Source of the DNA: Armatimonadota bacterium
Lineage (GTDB): Bacteria > Armatimonadota > UBA5829
NCBI GenBank assembly: GCA_023474015.1
Contig: JAMCYN010000050.1
Coordinates: forward strand, 1 to 16,295
Length of the DNA stretch: 16,295 nt
Reading direction: 5' to 3'
This document shows, piece after piece, positions 14,018 through 16,295 of the stretch. How positions within the stretch are numbered: the first letter of the stretch is position 1; every line of letters starts with the position of its first letter. A program made the position numbers and the translations under genes. The notes beneath the pieces are model-generated. The model did not search any database and was not told the DNA's origin. It saw only the letters and a list, made by a program, of their open reading frames with translations.

Positions 14018-15811
14018 ATGCCCGAAATGACCACGGTCGCTTGGAACCTCGGCGACCTTTTTGCCAGTATTGATGATCCCAGGATAGAAAAGACTCTCGA
14101 CGATTCCCTCGCCCGCGCGAAGCGATTCGGCGAGAACCATAGAGGTAAGATAAATAACGAGGCCTTGACCGCGCAACTGCTGTACGACACGATCCATGAG
14201 TACGAAGGCATAATCCAGGAGTTGGTCAAGCCGATCACCTACGCCTCACTCATTTTCTCAGCCGACACAAGCAAGCCCGAGCACGGCGCGCTGCTGCAGC
14301 ACATCCAGGAGCGGCAGACCGAGATATCATTGCAACTGATGTTCTTCGAGTTGGAACTGATGGCCGCCAAGCCGGAGATCATCGACCGCCTGGTCCAGGA
14401 CGACGTCCTGGCGCCGTATCGGCACTTCATCCACGCATCCCGGCTGTTCCGCGAGCATCGCTTGTCCGAGCCCGAGGAGAAGATACTCGAAGAAAAGGCC
14501 AACACCGGCGGGCGGGCGTTCGAGCGGCTCTTCGAGGAGATGACGTCGGCGATTGAGTTCAAGGTGACGTTAGAAGGCGAGGAGCAAATTCTGACCGAGC
14601 CGGAGGTCATCGCGCTCTTGAGAGACCCCGAACGGGAGGTCCGTCAGGCCGCGGCTTCCGCGCTCACCAAGGGGCTCGCCGCCAACGGCCGGCTGTTGAC
14701 GTTCATTTTCAACACGCTGGTCTACGACAAGGCCGTCGACGACAGACTGCGGCGGTACGGATATCCCGAGCAGGCGCGAAACATCTCGAACGAGTTGGAA
14801 CCTGACACCGTGGAGACGGTCATGGCGACCTGCGTGGAGAACTACCCCCTGGTCGCGCGTTACTATCGCACCAAGCGCGACATCCTCGGAATTGACACGC
14901 TGATGCACTACGACCGCTACGCGCCGCTGTTCGAGGCAAAGAAAGAATACTCGTTCGACGATGCGCGAGACATGGTGTTGAGCTCGTTTGCTCGATTCTC
15001 CAAGGAAATGGCCGATGCGGCGGGCGGTTTCTTCACCAACGGCTGGATCGACGCCGCGCCCCGGAAAGGCAAGCGAGGCGGCGCATTCTGCTCGTATGCT
15101 ACCCCCGACCTGCACCCCTACGTGCTCCTGAGCTACCTCAATCGCCAGGATCATATTATGACCCTCGGCCACGAGTTGGGGCACGGCGTGCACGCTTATC
15201 TGTCCCGAGATAACACCTACCTCAACTTCTCGAGCGTGCTGCCCGTGGCGGAGCTTGCGAGCACGTTTGGGGAAATGCTGGTCTTCGAGAGCATCGTGGG
15301 CAAGGCCGATCTGGAGGACAAGCTGGCGCTCTACGCCGAGAAGATCGAGGAGACATTCGCCACAATCTTCCGCCAGGCCGCAATGTATCGCTTCGAGCAG
15401 GAACTGCACCGCTCGCGGAGGGAACTGGGCGAGCTCACCAGCGAGCAGATCGGTGAGTTGTGGCAGCGCAACATCCAGGCGATGTTCGGCGACTCCGTGA
15501 CGATGGGCGACGAGCACAAGAACTGGTGGATGTATGTGAACCACTTCATAGGCTCACCATTCTACGTGTATGCGTATTCGTTCGGGGAACTGCTGGTGAT
15601 GGCTCTATATTCGATGTATCGGCGGGAGGGCGAGACGTTCGTGCCGAAGTTCATCGAGCTGCTTAAAACCGGCGGGTCGTGTTCTCCTCAAGAGCTGCTC
15701 GGCAGGGTCGGAATCGACGTTAAAGACCCCGAGTTCTGGCGCGGAGGCGTGAAGATTGTCGAGGCGCTGATCGAGGATTTCGAGAAGCTGTATGCGGAGT
15801 GGAAGGGCTGA
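14018..15811 (+). CDS. pepF: M3-family metallopeptidase, oligoendopeptidase F type
   Basis: A zinc oligopeptidase expected to cut short peptides in the cytoplasm; 597 aa fits the family (about 600). The zinc motif is HELGH at residues 385-389, preceded by HIMTLG and followed by GVHAYLS; the third ligand is expected at Glu412 in AELASTFGEML, as in the family pattern. Other family features are the helical N-terminal half, ISNELEPDTVETV, the AFCSYATPDLHPYVLLSYL stretch before the active site, and the C-terminal NHFIGSPFYVYAYSFGELLVMALY. No signal peptide is present. ATG 14018 is chosen for AGGAG at 14007-14011 and because the ATG at 13988 lies in the -10 box. It has its own promoter and is followed by a long inverted repeat. 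It adjoins the secreted-protein block but need not belong to it. Confidence 0.92.
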   Translation: MPEMTTVAWNLGDLFASIDDPRIEKTLDDSLARAKRFGENHRGKINNEALTAQLLYDTIHEYEGIIQELVKPITYASLIFSADTSKPEHGALLQHIQERQTEISLQLMFFELELMAAKPEIIDRLVQDDVLAPYRHFIHASRLFREHRLSEPEEKILEEKANTGGRAFERLFEEMTSAIEFKVTLEGEEQILTEPEVIALLRDPEREVRQAAASALTKGLAANGRLLTFIFNTLVYDKAVDDRLRRYGYPEQARNISNELEPDTVETVMATCVENYPLVARYYRTKRDILGIDTLMHYDRYAPLFEAKKEYSFDDARDMVLSSFARFSKEMADAAGGFFTNGWIDAAPRKGKRGGAFCSYATPDLHPYVLLSYLNRQDHIMTLGHELGHGVHAYLSRDNTYLNFSSVLPVAELASTFGEMLVFESIVGKADLEDKLALYAEKIEETFATIFRQAAMYRFEQELHRSRRELGELTSEQIGELWQRNIQAMFGDSVTMGDEHKNWWMYVNHFIGSPFYVYAYSFGELLVMALYSMYRREGETFVPKFIELLKTGGSCSPQELLGRVGIDVKDPEFWRGGVKIVEALIEDFEKLYAEWKG

Positions 15812-15823
15812 GAATTGGGAGCT

Positions 15824-15866
15824 GTCGAGGGTTGGATGAAGCGCACCGCCTCATCCAACTCTCGAC
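15824..15866 (+). terminator. Long inverted repeat after pepF
   Basis: Bases 15824-15839 and 15851-15866 pair over 16 bp with a single G-T, around an 11-base loop, starting 13 bases after the pepF stop. There is no T-tract, so it may be a terminator, an mRNA-stabilising stem or a dispersed palindromic element. The rest of the gene-free stretch 15867-16017 shows nothing I can name. Confidence 0.55.
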
Positions 15867-16017
15867 ATTCAAACTTCAACATAAGCATAGACCGGCTACT
15901 CCGAAGCTACGTCCGCCAGTTTCGGGAATACAGTTTCCGATTTGCAATTTCGCTCTTTTGCGATTAGAAAGTTGCCCAGAATGAGGGATGTACCTACTGC
16001 CTGAGTGCTATTATGAG

Positions 16018-16046
16018 TTGACAGACGGCTATTGTACGGCTATAAT
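16018..16046 (+). promoter_or_regulatory. Perfect consensus sigma-70 promoter
   Basis: TTGACA (16018-16023), a 17-bp spacer and TATAAT (16041-16046). ACGGCTAT is repeated at 16025-16032 and 16036-16043, 11 bases apart, a possible regulator site on one helical face. Transcription would start near 16053, about 86 nt before the ATG at 16139. Confidence 0.85.
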
Positions 16047-16138
16047 TCGGACGGTTCATAGGCGAATAAGCTGGGTAATCGGCGCTGAATCCGCTACGTG
16101 ATTCTGCAAAATTCCCCGGCAGTCGCGGGAGATATCCA

Positions 16139-16295
16139 ATGAACGCTCGACTTCCGGCAATTGCTATCTTGATCCTGTGCCTGATTGCAGTTTGCTCAAG
16201 CACAGTATCCTCCGCTACCAGCGAGAGTGTTAGGAAGGGTGTCGGGTTCTACAGAAAAGGCGACTTGGCGGCTGCGGTCGCACAGCTCAAGCGCG
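16139..16295 (+). CDS. 5' end of an exported, probably TPR-containing protein (partial)
   Basis: The open frame runs from ATG 16139 off the window edge; 52 residues are visible. GGGAG (16127-16131) lies 7 bases upstream. A signal peptide covers residues 1 to about 25, with a likely cleavage after VSSA; the Cys at the end of LIAVC lacks a proper lipobox. The mature start (SVRKGVGFYRKGDLAAAVAQ) has the A-helix/B-helix look of a tetratricopeptide repeat. Function cannot be named from this fragment. Confidence 0.75.
   Translation, partial: MNARLPAIAILILCLIAVCSSTVSSATSESVRKGVGFYRKGDLAAAVAQLKR

Noticed and set aside
14570..15544. 324-codon open frame on the minus strand opposite pepF
   Set aside because: It is fully antisense to a clear M3 peptidase, has a composition typical of a GC-rich shadow frame, and shows no family motif.

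Overview
The window is a 16.3 kb stretch of a fairly GC-rich bacterial chromosome. Promoters are of the classical -35/-10 type with 17-bp spacers, ribosome-binding sites are strong, and genes lie on both strands. The mixture of a bacterial serpin, large multi-Ig-domain secreted proteins, a GAF-PP2C phosphatase and an M3 peptidase suggests an environmental lineage such as Armatimonadota or a neighbouring phylum. That placement is inference from protein style only; there is no rRNA or marker gene to settle it.

Layout. (1) 15-3212 (+): a full-length carB-like gene (carbamoyl-phosphate synthase large subunit), probably preceded by a gene ending at base 12. Conserved metal-ligand positions are replaced in both ATP-grasp halves, and a GC-rich palindromic repeat has been read through in frame in the linker between the halves. 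(2) 4523-3277 (-): a 66-aa gene and, behind a strong hairpin, a metF-like gene with altered active-site positions. The 66-aa gene has a possible leader of about 260 nt that is unusually dense in hairpins. (3) 4831-7238 (+): a consensus promoter and a three-GAF PP2C/SpoIIE-type phosphatase. (4) 7692-7321 (-): a divergent XRE-family regulator. (5) 7748-13911 (+): an accessory-looking block of exported proteins. It holds a 993-aa multidomain secreted protein with a possible caspase-fold (His/Cys) C-terminus, a 162-aa membrane-anchored protein, a short remnant resembling the end of the 993-aa protein, a membrane-anchored serpin with Arg at the predicted P1 site, and a lipoprotein that appears to share a domain with the 162-aa protein. 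GC-rich hairpins follow three of these genes, and two of the hairpins are nearly identical. (6) 13961-15866 (+): an oligoendopeptidase F-type M3 metallopeptidase with its own promoter and an internal dyad. (7) 16018-end (+): a perfect consensus promoter and the start of an exported, probably TPR-containing protein cut by the window edge.

How the genes may work together. carB and metF are housekeeping by name, but both depart from the textbook active site and should not be assigned standard activity without a check for canonical copies elsewhere. The most interesting unit is the XRE-flanked block at 7321-13871. It combines a putative secreted cysteine-protease-like protein, a serpin whose predicted P1 Arg would suit an Arg-specific protease, and two membrane or lipoprotein partners with a common domain. 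I read this as a candidate cell-surface protease/inhibitor system; that reading is inference from motifs and neighbourhood.

No tRNA, rRNA, CRISPR array, transposase or integrase was recognised.
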